A stretch of DNA of 64,000 bases from Paenibacillus sp. FSL K6-3182 (lineage in GTDB: Bacteria; Bacillota; Bacilli; Paenibacillales; Paenibacillaceae), in contig NZ_CP150265.1 of the NCBI RefSeq assembly GCF_037976325.1, positions 1,793,501 to 1,857,500 on the forward strand, read 5' to 3'. Both the position numbers and the translations under genes were made by a program. Positions 7,672 to 16,869 of this stretch are shown here, one piece after another. How positions within the stretch are numbered: the first letter of the stretch is position 1; every line of letters begins with the position of its first letter. The notes under the pieces are model-generated. The model made no database searches and was not told the origin of the DNA. It worked only from the letters and a program-made list of their open reading frames with translations.

Positions 7672-10074
7672 ATGAAAGCGTTCATAGAGATAGAAGGAGC
7701 AAGGCTGCATAACCTCAAGGATATCGATGTTCGTATTCCAAGAAATAAGCTGACAGTCATAACAGGCGTATCGGGAAGCGGCAAATCGAGTCTTGCTTTC
7801 GATACGTTATATGAAGAAGGAAAGCGGCGCTATCTATTGTTCTCGGGTACGCAGTATATGGTTGATGCGGTATCTTCTTTTGATAAAATAACGGGTTTGT
7901 CCCCTGCGGTAGCAATTGAGCAGCGTATCGTCCGGCAATCCAATCCTAGAAGTACAGTAGGCACGCGGACAAAAATCGGGAATTTACTTGCCATTTTGTT
8001 TGCAACGTATGGCAAACGTGATCCTGCCTACAATGACGGGCTGCCGCTCTCCATGGAGTTGTTTCAGAGGAACTCACCTAAGGGAATGTGTGTGAAGTGT
8101 CTTGGTACGGGAAGCCATCAGATGATTCAAGAAGAAGCGATTCTTAATCCGGAAACACAAATAAAAAACGTGTTTGATGGTTTTTTGGTCAAGCATCGTT
8201 TTCATAGAGGAAACTTCAAAAAGTTTTGTGAAATATACAAGATTGATATAAATGACAAAATCGGTGTTTTGCCGGATGATGTTTTTCATTCCTTTAAGTA
8301 TGGCTGCCGCAAGAGTGGATTTGCAGGTGCAGTTGTTGTTTTTACAGATATGATGAAACATATGGCCAGCAAAGTGAAGAGACATGGCAGCAAAGACAAA
8401 GAAGTGAATTTATGGGGGATTAATGCGGATTCGATCCCATGCCCCAAATGTAAAGGCACAGGTCTTGGCCTTCAGGCGATTCATACCACAATTGGTGAGA
8501 AAACGATTAAAGAGCTCGAGGATATGTACATCAACGAACTGCTTGGTTTTTTGCAAAAGCAGCAAGCCAATGTATCAAGCAAAAATTTGCTGGATGAAAT
8601 GGTCATGAAACTTAAGTGTATGGTCGATGTAGGGCTTCATCATCTTTCTTTATCGCGTCCAGTTCCTACGCTCTCAGGCGGTGAAATCCAGCGTCTGTTT
8701 CTGGCGTCTTTTATTATTGCGGATATGGATTCTATTATTTTTATATTCGATGAGCCTACAATCGGATTGCATGAAGTAGAGAAGGAGATGCTGATAAGCA
8801 TCATTCAAGGCTTAGTGGAGCGAGGAAACACAGTCGTTGCTGTAGAGCATGATCATAAATTTATGCAAGCTGCCGATTACATTGTCGATCTTGGACCCGA
8901 AGCGGGAGTTCAAGGAGGAGAGCTCATTTTCCAAGGCAGCTACCTTGATTTTATGGCTTGTGAACGATCGCGAACAGCCCCTTATTTGAATGGCACCAAA
9001 ACCTTGCATGTCAAAACACAATATAAGTTAGCCGATCCAAGCAAAGTACTTAGCCTGGAGCATGCGAGCCTACATAATCTTCGGGATGTCTCCGTGACGA
9101 TACCTCTTGGACTGATGGTGGGAATAGCGGGAGTATCGGGCAGCGGCAAATCCAGCTTAATCCAGCACACACTAGTACCAAAGCTTAAGCAATCACTCCA
9201 AAGCAAGTTCATATATGACAACGATGATACAGAGCATGTGCTGCAAGACGAGGTGACGTTACTTGGATTCGAGCAGATTAAAAAATGTATAGTGGTGGAC
9301 CAGAAGCCCATTGGAAGGAGCAAAACCTCTTGTCCAGCAACCTATACGGGTATATTTGATCGAATCAGGACTTTGTTCAGCAAAACACCTGATGCGGTGG
9401 AAAAAGGATATACAGCCGGTCTGTTTACCGTTAATTCTGAAGGAGGCTGTAGAGGCTGCAAGGGCGAAGGTTTTAAAAACCATTATGTTGGCTTCGGCAA
9501 CTTCATAGAGGTAGAGTGCGATATGTGCGGGGCAACCGGATTTGTTGAAGAGGCTCTAAGTGTAAGGCTTGAGGGAAAGAACATTAAGGAAATTATGATG
9601 ATGAGTGTCGCAGAGGCCGGCATTTTTTTTGGAAAAGAACAATCTTTGGCTTATGACAAAATGATATCGGCCACGCTCAGTACGCTCGAAAGTGTAGGGA
9701 TGAGTTATATTACGCTCGGCCAAAAGACGCCATCTATTTCAGGCGGTGAAGCGCAGCGGATTAAGCTTGCCAAGGAGCTGTGCAGGCAAAGCGGGAAAAA
9801 TAATGTATATATTTTGGATGAACCGACGACAGGCCTTTCTTTCTCAGATACGGAGCGGCTGATGACATTGCTGCAGCAGCTCGCAGATGCTGGCAATACA
9901 GTTATCATTACAGAGCATGATCCAGCTGTGCTCGCCAATTGTGATTATATTATCGAAATGGGACCTGGTGGCGGAAGTGACGGGGGAGCTATTATCGCGG
10001 AGGGTATGCCGATTGAACTAATGTCGAACCGTCATTCCATCATCGGGAAATATATAAAGCAGGTGTTGAAATGA
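7672..10074 (+). CDS. UvrA-like tandem ABC ATPase (drug-resistance/UvrA2 type)
   Basis: An 800-residue soluble tandem ABC protein. Both halves carry Walker A (GVSGSGKSSLAF; GVSGSGKSSLIQ), signature (LSGGEIQRLFLA; ISGGEAQRIKLA) and Walker B (IFIFDEPTIGLH; VYILDEPTTGLS). Cysteine pairs typical of UvrA zinc modules are present (CVKC, CPKC, CRGC, CDMC). It is clearly shorter than housekeeping UvrA of roughly 940 residues and fits the UvrA2/DrrC-like class linked to tolerance of DNA-binding drugs. I start at the ATG at 7672 (GGAGTG five bases upstream) rather than 7636. Its stop overlaps the next gene as ATGA. The role in resistance is inference. Confidence 0.85.
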   Translation: MKAFIEIEGARLHNLKDIDVRIPRNKLTVITGVSGSGKSSLAFDTLYEEGKRRYLLFSGTQYMVDAVSSFDKITGLSPAVAIEQRIVRQSNPRSTVGTRTKIGNLLAILFATYGKRDPAYNDGLPLSMELFQRNSPKGMCVKCLGTGSHQMIQEEAILNPETQIKNVFDGFLVKHRFHRGNFKKFCEIYKIDINDKIGVLPDDVFHSFKYGCRKSGFAGAVVVFTDMMKHMASKVKRHGSKDKEVNLWGINADSIPCPKCKGTGLGLQAIHTTIGEKTIKELEDMYINELLGFLQKQQANVSSKNLLDEMVMKLKCMVDVGLHHLSLSRPVPTLSGGEIQRLFLASFIIADMDSIIFIFDEPTIGLHEVEKEMLISIIQGLVERGNTVVAVEHDHKFMQAADYIVDLGPEAGVQGGELIFQGSYLDFMACERSRTAPYLNGTKTLHVKTQYKLADPSKVLSLEHASLHNLRDVSVTIPLGLMVGIAGVSGSGKSSLIQHTLVPKLKQSLQSKFIYDNDDTEHVLQDEVTLLGFEQIKKCIVVDQKPIGRSKTSCPATYTGIFDRIRTLFSKTPDAVEKGYTAGLFTVNSEGGCRGCKGEGFKNHYVGFGNFIEVECDMCGATGFVEEALSVRLEGKNIKEIMMMSVAEAGIFFGKEQSLAYDKMISATLSTLESVGMSYITLGQKTPSISGGEAQRIKLAKELCRQSGKNNVYILDEPTTGLSFSDTERLMTLLQQLADAGNTVIITEHDPAVLANCDYIIEMGPGGGSDGGAIIAEGMPIELMSNRHSIIGKYIKQVLK

Positions 10075-11027
10075 GCTTTGAATGGCAGTTGTCCACTCCC
10101 GAGGCGGAGGGAATGGATGCTAAACTTCTAGAGCAGATAGATGATTATGTGAAGCAAAAGCGATATAGACTCATAAACAGCGTGATCATTGTGAAAAATG
10201 GGAAACTGGTTTATGAACGTTACTTCAATAAGTGTAATGAAAATACGAGGCATTCTATTAAATCAGTATGGAAGAGTATTTTAGCCATCGCTGTAGGCAT
10301 CTGTTTGGACAAAGGCTTGATTAATAATCTAGATGAACCGATAGGCAATTATTTGCCCGCCTTTGCTGGTCATAACCATCATTATCATAAGCTGATTACG
10401 ATTCGGCATTTGCTAACAATGTCATCAGGCATTTACTGGAATGGCGGTGTTCATTACCATTGTCCGATGATGCAGCAAATGATGCGTACGAATGACTGGC
10501 TATCGCATATCGCTGATATTGACATGCACAGTGTTCCTGGCATGAATTTTCAGTATAAGGAATGGGATGTCATGTTGTTATCAGCGGTCATAGGCAAAGC
10601 CTATGGAAGCACATCCTACGATCTCATTTATCATGAAATGTATAAACCGCTCGATATCGCCAGTGGAATTTGGCCGAGCAGTCCATGCGGTTTCTCCTAT
10701 ACGGTAATGAAGGGTGAAGAACAATCGGATTTGTCTGCTAGAGATATGGCTAAGGTAGGTTTGCTATTTTTAGGAGATGGCAGTATTAATGGCAAACAGA
10801 TTGTTTCTCCAGCGTTTGTGAAGCAAGCGATAACCCCATCCTATCCGTCCTATGGTTTTTTGTGGTGGCTGTCTCAAGCTGGATATGGATGTCGCGGATT
10901 TGGCGGGCAAGAGGTGAATGTCATTCCTGAGCATCAATTTGTATCCGTCATACAAGCGACACCCACACCATCGAGCAAATCGTATCCGGATATTCATGAC
11001 TTGTTTCTTAGCCAAGCGATTAAATAA
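10071..11027 (+). CDS. Serine hydrolase, beta-lactamase/DD-peptidase family
   Basis: A 318-residue enzyme of the class C beta-lactamase-like family. The SxxK nucleophile motif is SVWKS in TRHSIKSVWKSILAIAVG. The YxN-equivalent region is FQYKEWDVMLLSAVIG, where the usual Asn/Ser is Glu. The C-terminal loop GCRGFGGQEVNVIP matches the HxG/GxGGQ position. There is no signal peptide, so it is cytoplasmic, which argues against a periplasm-type beta-lactamase and for an esterase or amidase. It is translationally coupled to the UvrA-like gene by a four-base overlap. Confidence 0.83.
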   Translation: MSFEWQLSTPEAEGMDAKLLEQIDDYVKQKRYRLINSVIIVKNGKLVYERYFNKCNENTRHSIKSVWKSILAIAVGICLDKGLINNLDEPIGNYLPAFAGHNHHYHKLITIRHLLTMSSGIYWNGGVHYHCPMMQQMMRTNDWLSHIADIDMHSVPGMNFQYKEWDVMLLSAVIGKAYGSTSYDLIYHEMYKPLDIASGIWPSSPCGFSYTVMKGEEQSDLSARDMAKVGLLFLGDGSINGKQIVSPAFVKQAITPSYPSYGFLWWLSQAGYGCRGFGGQEVNVIPEHQFVSVIQATPTPSSKSYPDIHDLFLSQAIK

Positions 11028-11066
11028 AAGCTGCTTATGATCTGAACATTAACGGAGGATAAACCT

Positions 11067-11636
11067 ATGAATACGGTCATTTATATGGTTAGACACGCAG
11101 AATCGCCTTTTGAATTTGGACAAGAACGAACGCGCGGGCTTTCGGAGGAGGGTTTCTTAGAAGCAAAACGTGTTGCAGAGGTGCTGGGCGATGTCGATAT
11201 TCATTTTATGGCATCCAGCTCCTACACCAGAGCGGTGCAGACGATTGAGCTTTTAGCAAAGCGGAAAGCGATGACGATTGTAGAGTATGAAGAACTGGTG
11301 GAAAGAGCGATAAAGGGTTTGGATTATAAGGCTACTTGGGACGTTCTGTATGAAGCGATAAGGAAATCTTTTATCGATATCGATTTTGCTTTGGAGGGCG
11401 GCGAAACGACTCGAAGCGTACAACAAAGAGCGATACCCGTCATAGAGAGAATACTGGAGGAGCACCGAGGTAAAAACATTGTTTTGGGTACACATGGAAA
11501 TATAATGACGATCATTATGAACCATTATGATAATAAGTTTGGATTTGATTTTTGGAATACGACCTCGAAGCCAGATATTTATAAATTAACATTTAATCTG
11601 AATAAGCTTGAGCATGTGGAAAGGATATGGACTTAA
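11067..11636 (+). CDS. Histidine phosphatase family protein (phosphoglycerate-mutase fold)
   Basis: A 189-residue protein. The catalytic RH motif is at the N-terminus (IYMVRHAESPF), SSSYTRAVQTIELLA provides the second Arg, LEGGETTRSVQQRA the acidic segment, and VLGTHGNIMTII the second catalytic His. These enzymes dephosphorylate small metabolites or proteins through a phosphohistidine. GGAGG lies nine bases before the ATG. It lies 39 bases downstream of the serine hydrolase and is probably the last gene of that operon, being followed by a terminator. Confidence 0.87.
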   Translation: MNTVIYMVRHAESPFEFGQERTRGLSEEGFLEAKRVAEVLGDVDIHFMASSSYTRAVQTIELLAKRKAMTIVEYEELVERAIKGLDYKATWDVLYEAIRKSFIDIDFALEGGETTRSVQQRAIPVIERILEEHRGKNIVLGTHGNIMTIIMNHYDNKFGFDFWNTTSKPDIYKLTFNLNKLEHVERIWT

Positions 11637-11666
11637 GTAAGGCGACGAGAATCCATTGAAACCAAT

Positions 11667-11693
11667 GGTCATCCTGCAAAGGATGGCCTTTTT
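11667..11693 (+). terminator. Intrinsic terminator after the histidine phosphatase
   Basis: GGTCATCC at 11667-11674 pairs with GGATGGCC at 11681-11688 (one G-T pair), followed by a T-run. It separates the UvrA-like operon from the sugar-uptake operon. Confidence 0.75.
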
Positions 11694-11751
11694 GTATGCT
11701 ATCATTCCAACGAGATCGTTCATTACATATATAGGATCATGTATTATTTTT

Positions 11752-11782
11752 TTGCAACAGACCAGATATTTAGTGTTATACT
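11752..11782 (+). promoter_or_regulatory. Putative promoter of the YesN/YesM genes
   Basis: TTGCAA at 11752-11757 with TTATAC at 11776-11781 (18-base spacer) lies about 80 bases before the response-regulator start. Confidence 0.4.
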
Positions 11783-11862
11783 CGCTATTAAATTAACAAC
11801 TAATGCGGAAATTCATCAGTAAATGAGTGAAAGCGACCGCATGAAGATGGAGCGTGAGCGGA

Positions 11863-13455
11863 TTGAAAATACTAATTGTAGACGATGAGCCAAGGCATCT
11901 CAGAGGAATGGCTAAATTAGTTAGTGCGATGCGGCCAAAAGCTGAAATATTAGTAGCGAAGGATGGGGCAGCTGCTATCGCTATCATTCAACAGGATCAA
12001 CCGCAAATTGTACTGACGGATATCCAGATGCCTAATATGGATGGATTGACTTTATTGAAATGGCTTGAGGATAAGGAACATCGACCGAAGGTAGTTATGG
12101 TATCGGCTTATAATTTATTTGAATATGCGCAAACTGCTCTGCGTCATGGCGCTTATGACTACTTGTTGAAGCCGATTGATATAGATAAAGTGGAGGATAT
12201 TTTGGGGCGGCTTGATGCACAACTAGCGGCGGAGTCCATGCAGAGTGAAGCTTCCGAAAAACTGCAGCATCGGCTTAAGTTAACCTCCTCTGCCTACCAG
12301 AACAATCTGCTTTTGTCATGGTTAAGCGGCAATCTATCAGCAGCGGAGCAAGTGGAGCTTGAAGCGCTCGAAATTGTGCAAGGAAGCGGTACAGTTATCT
12401 TTTCTGAACTCACCATTCATCTTGACGAGGATAAGAGCCTCTATACACCTGCGTTGATGCAGCAGCTGGAGCATTTAGGGTCCTGCTACGGTCAAGCCAG
12501 TACCTTCTCTATTAATTCGCTTCGAGAAGACGTATTCCAAGCGATTACCATAGTGCGTACGCCGAGCCCATTCCTTAGACGCGATGAGATTCGATTGGCA
12601 TTTAGCGAAACAAACAAGGAGTGGCTGCCGTATGGCCGGCTTGTTCATGGCATGGGGACGAGCTGTTTATCTTTAGTAGAGCAGCTGCCGCATTCTTACC
12701 GAACGGCTCAAACTGCATGTGAGTATAATTTCCATGATTGCTGGCAAGGGGTCCTATTTCATGATGAGCTGAACCACTCCAGCAAGTCCTTTCACTTAGA
12801 TGGGGAGCGGCTTTTTGAAGCGTTGCAGGATAACGATCCAATGGCTGCCATCATGCTGTGCCGATCTGCCTTTCAAGAACTGGCAGGCGAGGGCCACACG
12901 GAGCCGCAGCTTATTAAAGAGTGTGCCTCACTCACACTTATGAAGCTTAAAAGCAGAACAAGAGATGTTGTCGAAAGAAACTTTGGAAGCGTCCTCACGA
13001 ATACTGTCGTAACGGAAATACCTGCATGCGATAGTTATGGTGAGCTGCTGGCGCTCTTGGAGTCTCAAATTCGTGATCTGCACCAAGCGTTACGGAACAT
13101 GAAGCAAGGGAAAAACGAGATTATTATGGAACAGTGCTTGAGCTGGATACAAGAGAATTATATGGAGGATTTGACACTAGAGATGGCAGCTGAACAGTTT
13201 GCCTTTAATCCGTCTTATTTCAGCACATTGATTAAAAGCCGTACCGGAAAGTCTTTTTCTGACCATATTACCGAGGCTCGGATGCGACGGGCAAAACAAT
13301 TGCTCAGAGATGGCCATTTGAAAATTTATGATATAGCTGCGCAATGCGGCTATCGCGATACGAAGTATTTTTGCCGAGTGTTCAAGAAGCAGAATGGTCT
13401 ATCGCCGGAAGCTTATAAGCACAAATCCCTTACAACGAATAGAGACGAGATATGA
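11863..13455 (+). CDS. YesN-type response regulator (REC plus AraC HTH)
   Basis: The receiver domain spans roughly residues 1-120: KILIVDDEPRH supplies the acidic pocket, LTDIQMPNMDG the phosphoacceptor Asp53, and YDYLLKPID the conserved Lys. A long variable middle region is followed by an AraC-type double HTH at the C-terminus (FNPSYFSTLIKSRTGKSF; DIAAQCGYRDTKYFCRVFK). I favour the TTG at 11863, ten bases after GGAG and aligned with the family start; the GTG at 11854 is too close to it. The product has 530 residues. It overlaps the kinase gene as ATGA and should activate the downstream binding-protein operon. Confidence 0.88.
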   Translation: MKILIVDDEPRHLRGMAKLVSAMRPKAEILVAKDGAAAIAIIQQDQPQIVLTDIQMPNMDGLTLLKWLEDKEHRPKVVMVSAYNLFEYAQTALRHGAYDYLLKPIDIDKVEDILGRLDAQLAAESMQSEASEKLQHRLKLTSSAYQNNLLLSWLSGNLSAAEQVELEALEIVQGSGTVIFSELTIHLDEDKSLYTPALMQQLEHLGSCYGQASTFSINSLREDVFQAITIVRTPSPFLRRDEIRLAFSETNKEWLPYGRLVHGMGTSCLSLVEQLPHSYRTAQTACEYNFHDCWQGVLFHDELNHSSKSFHLDGERLFEALQDNDPMAAIMLCRSAFQELAGEGHTEPQLIKECASLTLMKLKSRTRDVVERNFGSVLTNTVVTEIPACDSYGELLALLESQIRDLHQALRNMKQGKNEIIMEQCLSWIQENYMEDLTLEMAAEQFAFNPSYFSTLIKSRTGKSFSDHITEARMRRAKQLLRDGHLKIYDIAAQCGYRDTKYFCRVFKKQNGLSPEAYKHKSLTTNRDEI

Positions 13456-15230
13456 ATATGACATTTCGATCACGGTTGTTCATCAGCTATATCATTCTAA
13501 TTGCTTTGCCGTTCCTTGTGTTAAGCACTTTATTTTATCGAACAAGCCTTAAGGTTGTGACGGAGCAAGCGCAAAAAAATGTTTATGAGATCGTCAAAAA
13601 AAATAATGAAGTCATCGATACGAAGCTCAAAGTTGTCGATCAGAACAGTTTGGCCTTGTTCGTAGACAAGGATCTGTTTCAAATTTTCAGTCAGCTGAAT
13701 CCAGCAAAGGCTGAGGAGCTGCTGGCAGCTGATCGACGCGTATCTACTATTCTCAGCAAATACTTTTCACAAAACAATGATGTGTACGCCTATCAGCTTT
13801 GGACTTCTTACTTCACCTTCGGCAATTCGCAAAATATGCCGCAAGGAGATCCTACACTTTCAACTATTTACAAGCAAGCTGTGCATGCGGGTGGAAAAAT
13901 GATTTGGTATCCTACCTATGATTTTACGGAGATGTTTGATCAGTCTTATCTTTCCAAGAGCATGATCGATTATCGCTATTTATATTCAGCCACGCGTTTG
14001 CTCAATTTCTCACATATGGAAGACAGTACATTAATTAAGCTGAATCCGAATGTGGAGCGTCCAGTGCTTACGATAAGCTTCAAATCAACCGTACTGGATG
14101 CCCTGTTTGAGAAGAGCATACCAGTCGGTTCCCGCTATATGGTATTAGATTCGAACGACATGGTAGTTGCCGGCAGTGATGTGTCACAAGTGACAAAAAG
14201 CTTCAACGAGAATTGGGTGGATTCATTCCGCATGACGGGAAGCGGTACTCAGCGAATGAAGCTGAACGGCGAGAATATGATCATATGCTTTGACCGCTCA
14301 ACCGTAACCGGATGGTTGTCGATCGTAATAACGCCAGAGTCTGCATTGGTAAGCAACCTTGTGCCTGTTATTCGAACCTCAACGATTGTGTTAGCTGCTA
14401 TATTGAGCGGAATTGCATTTTTATTTGCCTATTTTATATTAAGCCGCATCACAGGTCCGATTAAGAAGCTGCTCGGAGCGATGAGATCCGTTGGCGAAGG
14501 CGATTTTCAAACCCGCGTGGAAGTCAGCACGAATGACGAATTCGGCATCTTGATGCAGCGATTTAACCGGATGAATGATCGGATTCACCTGCTCGTCAAA
14601 GAAAACTATGAGATTAAGCTAAAGGAAAAGGAAGCAGAAATTCATGCGCTCAATATGCAGATGAATCCTCATTTTCTGTATAACACGCTCAATATTATGA
14701 ATTGGACAGCGATTGAAAATAATCAGAAGGAGTTAAGCAAGATGCTCGTCTGTTTGTCCAATATGCTGCATTATACTTCTCGGAAGGAATGGGGCGCCGT
14801 TCATCTGTCAGAGGAAATCGAATGGATGAAAAACTACTTTTATATTATGTCTGCGCGGTTCGAAGGCAAGTTTACCGTTAACTATGAAATTGATCCGATC
14901 CTTTATGATCATAAGCTGCCTAGGCTGCTGTTTCAGCCGTTTGTTGAGAATGCTATTTTGCACGGGTTTAATCAGATGGAAGAGGGGGGCGTTATCCTCA
15001 TTCACGGCTGGGCAGAGGAGGGAAAACGTTTTTTTGAGATTAATGATAATGGACGAGGAATAAGCGAAGAGATGATCAAGGTGATTTTGTACAAACAATC
15101 TTCTTCGGTCGGCATTAAAAACACGATCTCCCGTATACAGATGGCATACGGTGATGAATACGGCATCGAGATTCGGTCCGTGCCAGGATCAGGTGCCAGC
15201 ATTCTGATAAGACTGCCGCTCGATACCTAA
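13452..15230 (+). CDS. YesM-type sensor histidine kinase
   Basis: A 592-residue membrane kinase with a first transmembrane helix near residues 8-28, an extracellular sensor of about 280 residues, a second helix near 312-334, a HAMP segment (ITGPIKKLLGAMRSVGEGDFQ) and a HisKA_7TM-like domain. The phosphorylated His407 lies in QMNPHFLYNTLN. The ATP-binding region includes LFQPFVENAILHG and DNGRGIS. It is coupled to the response regulator by a four-base overlap. The extracellular domain presumably senses an oligosaccharide, directly or with the binding protein encoded next. Confidence 0.9.
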   Translation: MNMTFRSRLFISYIILIALPFLVLSTLFYRTSLKVVTEQAQKNVYEIVKKNNEVIDTKLKVVDQNSLALFVDKDLFQIFSQLNPAKAEELLAADRRVSTILSKYFSQNNDVYAYQLWTSYFTFGNSQNMPQGDPTLSTIYKQAVHAGGKMIWYPTYDFTEMFDQSYLSKSMIDYRYLYSATRLLNFSHMEDSTLIKLNPNVERPVLTISFKSTVLDALFEKSIPVGSRYMVLDSNDMVVAGSDVSQVTKSFNENWVDSFRMTGSGTQRMKLNGENMIICFDRSTVTGWLSIVITPESALVSNLVPVIRTSTIVLAAILSGIAFLFAYFILSRITGPIKKLLGAMRSVGEGDFQTRVEVSTNDEFGILMQRFNRMNDRIHLLVKENYEIKLKEKEAEIHALNMQMNPHFLYNTLNIMNWTAIENNQKELSKMLVCLSNMLHYTSRKEWGAVHLSEEIEWMKNYFYIMSARFEGKFTVNYEIDPILYDHKLPRLLFQPFVENAILHGFNQMEEGGVILIHGWAEEGKRFFEINDNGRGISEEMIKVILYKQSSSVGIKNTISRIQMAYGDEYGIEIRSVPGSGASILIRLPLDT

Positions 15231-15260
15231 TAATAGTCCACCATTCCAATAATACTCGGG

Positions 15261-15289
15261 TTTTGAAAGCGTTATCTATCGATTACAAT
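15261..15289 (+). promoter_or_regulatory. Promoter with overlapping catabolite-responsive element (cre)
   Basis: TTGAAAGCGTTATCT at 15263-15277 fits the CcpA-binding consensus WTGNAANCGNWNNCW at every position. It overlaps a likely promoter: TTTTGA at 15261-15266 and TACAAT at 15284-15289, 17-base spacing. Placement over the promoter predicts repression of the sugar-uptake genes when glucose is present. Confidence 0.7.
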
Positions 15290-15354
15290 AAAACCATCAT
15301 AGACTGCAGCTATGAGCCAATGAGATGGATAAATGAAAGGGGCTCGTTACGAAT

Positions 15355-16791
15355 ATGAGAAGACAATGGAAATCGGTTTCCGTTCTCTTAGTTGTGCTGC
15401 TTATGGCAATCAGCGTATTATCGGCTTGCACGAAGTCTGATTCGGGTAACAAAAATTCTCAGGCTAGGGCGACGAATGGCTCAAGCAACACCGAAAATAC
15501 AGGCAGCGGTGAAAATGTATCCAAAGATCCGATCAAACTGCGTCTTACCGCTTGGGGCGCACCTGATGAGATCGCAGCATTTAAGAAAGCAGTCGCTAGT
15601 TTTGAGGCTAAGCATACAAATATTAAAGTTGATTTCCAAGCCATTTCAGCGGATTACGATACGAAATTAACGACCATGGTAGCCGGCAACGATGAGCCGG
15701 ACATTGCCATGATGGAGTCCAGCACGATCGCTTTTCCTTTAGCGGAAGAAGGCAAGTTCGTTAACCTTCAGGATTTCCTTGATAAGGATACGGAGTTGAC
15801 TGTGGATAGACTCGTTCCTAACATTATGTATTCCTCGGAGCCAGGCAATGTAGTCGGTATTGCGCCTGGCCCAGAATCTTTTGCTTTATTTTATAACGAA
15901 GATGTATTTAAGGATGCAGGCTTAACACCTCCGCCAGCCAAAGCTTCTGAAGCGTGGACATGGGATCAGTTCGTAGAGGTTACGAAGAAACTTACGATTG
16001 ACAACAAAGGCAAGAATGCGACAGAAGAAGGCTTTGATCCTAAAAATATTAAACAATTCGGAGTCAACGTACCAACTTGGTGGGGCGCATACAGCAACTT
16101 CATCTATTCGAATGGCGGAGACTTCTTGTCTGAGGACGGCAAAACCTTTGCTCTGAACCAGCCAGAAGCTGTAGAAGCTATTCAGAAGATTTCCGATCTT
16201 ATTAATGTTCATCATGTAGCGCCGTCACCTGTTCAAGCGAAAAATATACCAGGCACCAACGTTGCGTTGCAAACCAAAAAAGTAGCGATGGCATTTGATG
16301 GTCAATGGGCAAGCACAAGCTTGGCACAATCCAATTTCAATTTTAACGTTGGCGTGCTCCCCGTTATGAAACAGCCGATGACGACTGTCGTTTCTGGCAT
16401 GTTCTCGATGTTTAAATCAACAAAACATCCGGAGGAAGCATGGGAGCTTTTGAAGGCACTGATTGATCCTGAAGCTTCAATCGAGCTGCTAACTGCCGGC
16501 ACTTGGATGCCATCTCATAAAGAGTGGTACACGGATGAATCTTACCTAACCAGATGGACTGAAAACCTGCCTTCTCGCCCATCGGGCTACAAGGATGCGG
16601 TCGTTGAGATGGTATTGAGCAACAGCCATGCAACACCAACCGCTTATGTGAAAAACTTTAATAAAATTATGGATATCGTTAATCCAGCACTTGATAAAGT
16701 TTGGTTAGGTCAGCAAACCGCTCAAGAGGCAATGGATTCTATCGCTGCGAAAGCACAAGCACAGGTTCAAGGACGCCGTGACGTACAATAA
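15355..16791 (+). CDS. Sugar ABC transporter substrate-binding lipoprotein
   Basis: A 478-residue type-1 extracellular solute-binding protein. It has a lipoprotein signal peptide with lipobox LSAC (Cys25), a Ser/Asn-rich linker, then the family pattern: IKLRLTAWGAPDEIAAFKK, ANDEPDIAMM-like segment (VAGNDEPDIAMME), GIAPGPESFALFYNEDVFKDAGL and the C-terminal hinge. AAAGGGG precedes the ATG. It delivers an oligosaccharide to the permeases encoded next; the downstream GH127 gene suggests arabinose-containing oligosaccharides. An inverted repeat without a T-run at 16821-16848 follows. Confidence 0.9.
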   Translation: MRRQWKSVSVLLVVLLMAISVLSACTKSDSGNKNSQARATNGSSNTENTGSGENVSKDPIKLRLTAWGAPDEIAAFKKAVASFEAKHTNIKVDFQAISADYDTKLTTMVAGNDEPDIAMMESSTIAFPLAEEGKFVNLQDFLDKDTELTVDRLVPNIMYSSEPGNVVGIAPGPESFALFYNEDVFKDAGLTPPPAKASEAWTWDQFVEVTKKLTIDNKGKNATEEGFDPKNIKQFGVNVPTWWGAYSNFIYSNGGDFLSEDGKTFALNQPEAVEAIQKISDLINVHHVAPSPVQAKNIPGTNVALQTKKVAMAFDGQWASTSLAQSNFNFNVGVLPVMKQPMTTVVSGMFSMFKSTKHPEEAWELLKALIDPEASIELLTAGTWMPSHKEWYTDESYLTRWTENLPSRPSGYKDAVVEMVLSNSHATPTAYVKNFNKIMDIVNPALDKVWLGQQTAQEAMDSIAAKAQAQVQGRRDVQ

Positions 16792-16820
16792 CCATTTAAA
16801 GAAAGAACTATAGTCGGATT

Positions 16821-16848
16821 GACGGCGTTCTTCCTGAAGACCGCCGTC
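16821..16848 (+). other. Intercistronic hairpin between binding protein and permease genes
   Basis: GACGGCG at 16821-16827 is the exact reverse complement of CGCCGTC at 16842-16848, with CTTC/GAAG extending the stem inside. There is no T-run after it, so it is more likely a 3'-end stabiliser of the binding-protein mRNA than a full terminator. It could explain higher binding-protein than permease output. Confidence 0.55.
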
Positions 16849-16869
16849 TTCTTAGGATAGGAGGCAAGT

